Shown here in pieces: positions 63,815-64,000 of a stretch of DNA of 64,000 nt (position 1 is the first letter of the stretch; each line of letters starts with the position of its first letter). The stretch is from Polycyclovorans algicola TG408. GTDB taxonomy: Bacteria > Pseudomonadota > Gammaproteobacteria > Nevskiales > Nevskiaceae. Where the stretch lies: positions 2,908,830 to 2,972,829 of the forward strand of contig NZ_JOMH01000001.1 of NCBI RefSeq assembly GCF_000711245.1. The letters run 5' to 3'. Below the pieces are notes generated by a model. The model was not told the DNA's origin and did no database searches. It saw only the letters and a list, made by a program, of their open reading frames with translations. A program made the position numbers and the translations under genes.

Positions 63815-64000
63815 ATGACGATGTCGCGCCCTCTCGCCAAACATCCTCTCGCTTCTCAGACGCTCAGCGGTGCCGACATTGTCGTGCAGGTTCTCGCTGA
63901 CGAGGGCACGTCGGTCATTTTCGGCTATTCGGGCGGCGCCATCTTGCCGACCTACGATGCCGTCTTTCGCTTCAACCGCGAGCATCGCACGGCCGAGGGC
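63815..64000 (+). CDS. ilvB: Acetolactate synthase large subunit (5' part; gene runs off the window end)
   Basis: The first 62 codons: MTMSRPLAKHPLASQTLSGA, then DIVVQVLADEGTSVIFGYSG and GAILPTYDAVFRFNREHRT. The GYSGGAILPxYDA motif is the N-terminal thiamine-diphosphate-binding part of the catalytic subunit of acetohydroxyacid synthase, first enzyme of branched-chain amino-acid synthesis. Met at 63821 could also be the start. A possible TATAAA box lies about 40 bp upstream. Confidence 0.88.
   Translation, partial: MTMSRPLAKHPLASQTLSGADIVVQVLADEGTSVIFGYSGGAILPTYDAVFRFNREHRTAEG

Noticed and set aside
63745-63815. Promoter TTGCCG / TATAAA before ilvB
   Set aside because: The spacing is about 14 bases, too short for a normal sigma-70 promoter; recorded only as possible.

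Overview
The window is one continuous 64 kb stretch of a GC-rich, gene-dense chromosome from a Gram-negative, aerobic bacterium. TonB-dependent receptors, a homodimeric pyruvate dehydrogenase (aceE-aceF), ClpB, ArfB, DUF1329 and two minor-pilin operons of the order fimU-pilV-pilW-pilX-pilY1-pilE point to a gammaproteobacterium, probably near Xanthomonadales/Nevskiales. The class is well supported by gene content; the order is inference. I see no rRNA, tRNA or CRISPR array.

Layout. (1) 1-6151: a divergent locus that looks like a metal-uptake system. One side holds a TPR protein, a HupE/UreJ-type permease, a NikL-like periplasmic protein and a DUF4331 protein; the other holds a TonB-dependent receptor overlapping a DUF4198 (NikK-like) protein. 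(2) 6159-19353: cobalamin genes on the minus strand. A cobalamin riboswitch precedes btuB, a small membrane protein, cobO, cobB, bluB, a BtuF-like protein, cbiB, cobD, cobQ, cobU and cobT. Just upstream is a second unit, a Fur/Zur-family regulator followed by cobS and cobC. Together these make adenosylcobalamin from cobyrinate or salvaged corrinoids, with aerobic dimethylbenzimidazole synthesis; no corrin-ring genes are present. Nickel/cobalt-type uptake genes beside cobalamin genes suggest cobalt supply, but this is inference. (3) 19416-19892: a hisI-like gene divergent from the Zur-family gene, with one predicted zinc-ligand Cys replaced. (4) 19935-28507: an exopolysaccharide operon (outer-membrane export, chain length, EpsG-type ATPase, two glycosyltransferases, O-antigen ligase-type protein, flippase). 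(5) 28666-31778: clpB, a REP-like doublet and two very small membrane proteins.

(6) 32099-41984: type IV pilus operon 1. Its pilY1 is split by an intact 1,100-bp IS630-family element flanked by TA duplications; removing the element and one TA restores the frame exactly. The N-terminal half of this pilY1 is strikingly AT-rich against its surroundings. The first of two terminal pilin genes carries a one-base frameshift. (7) 42179-47151: DHH phosphoesterase, sat, cysC, a LysR regulator and a ThiO-like oxidase. (8) 47284-54274: a second, divergent copy of the minor-pilin operon with an intact but unusual pilY1 and a pilX whose 5' end contains a REP-like palindromic element read as protein. (9) 54291-64000: an orphan polyketide-type dehydratase, a secreted protein of unknown function, aceF-aceE with a divergent LysR gene, arfB, a DUF1329 protein and the start of an acetolactate synthase gene.

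The most notable story is the pair of pilus-tip operons: one apparently knocked out recently by a transposon and mosaic in composition, the other intact with a divergent PilY1.
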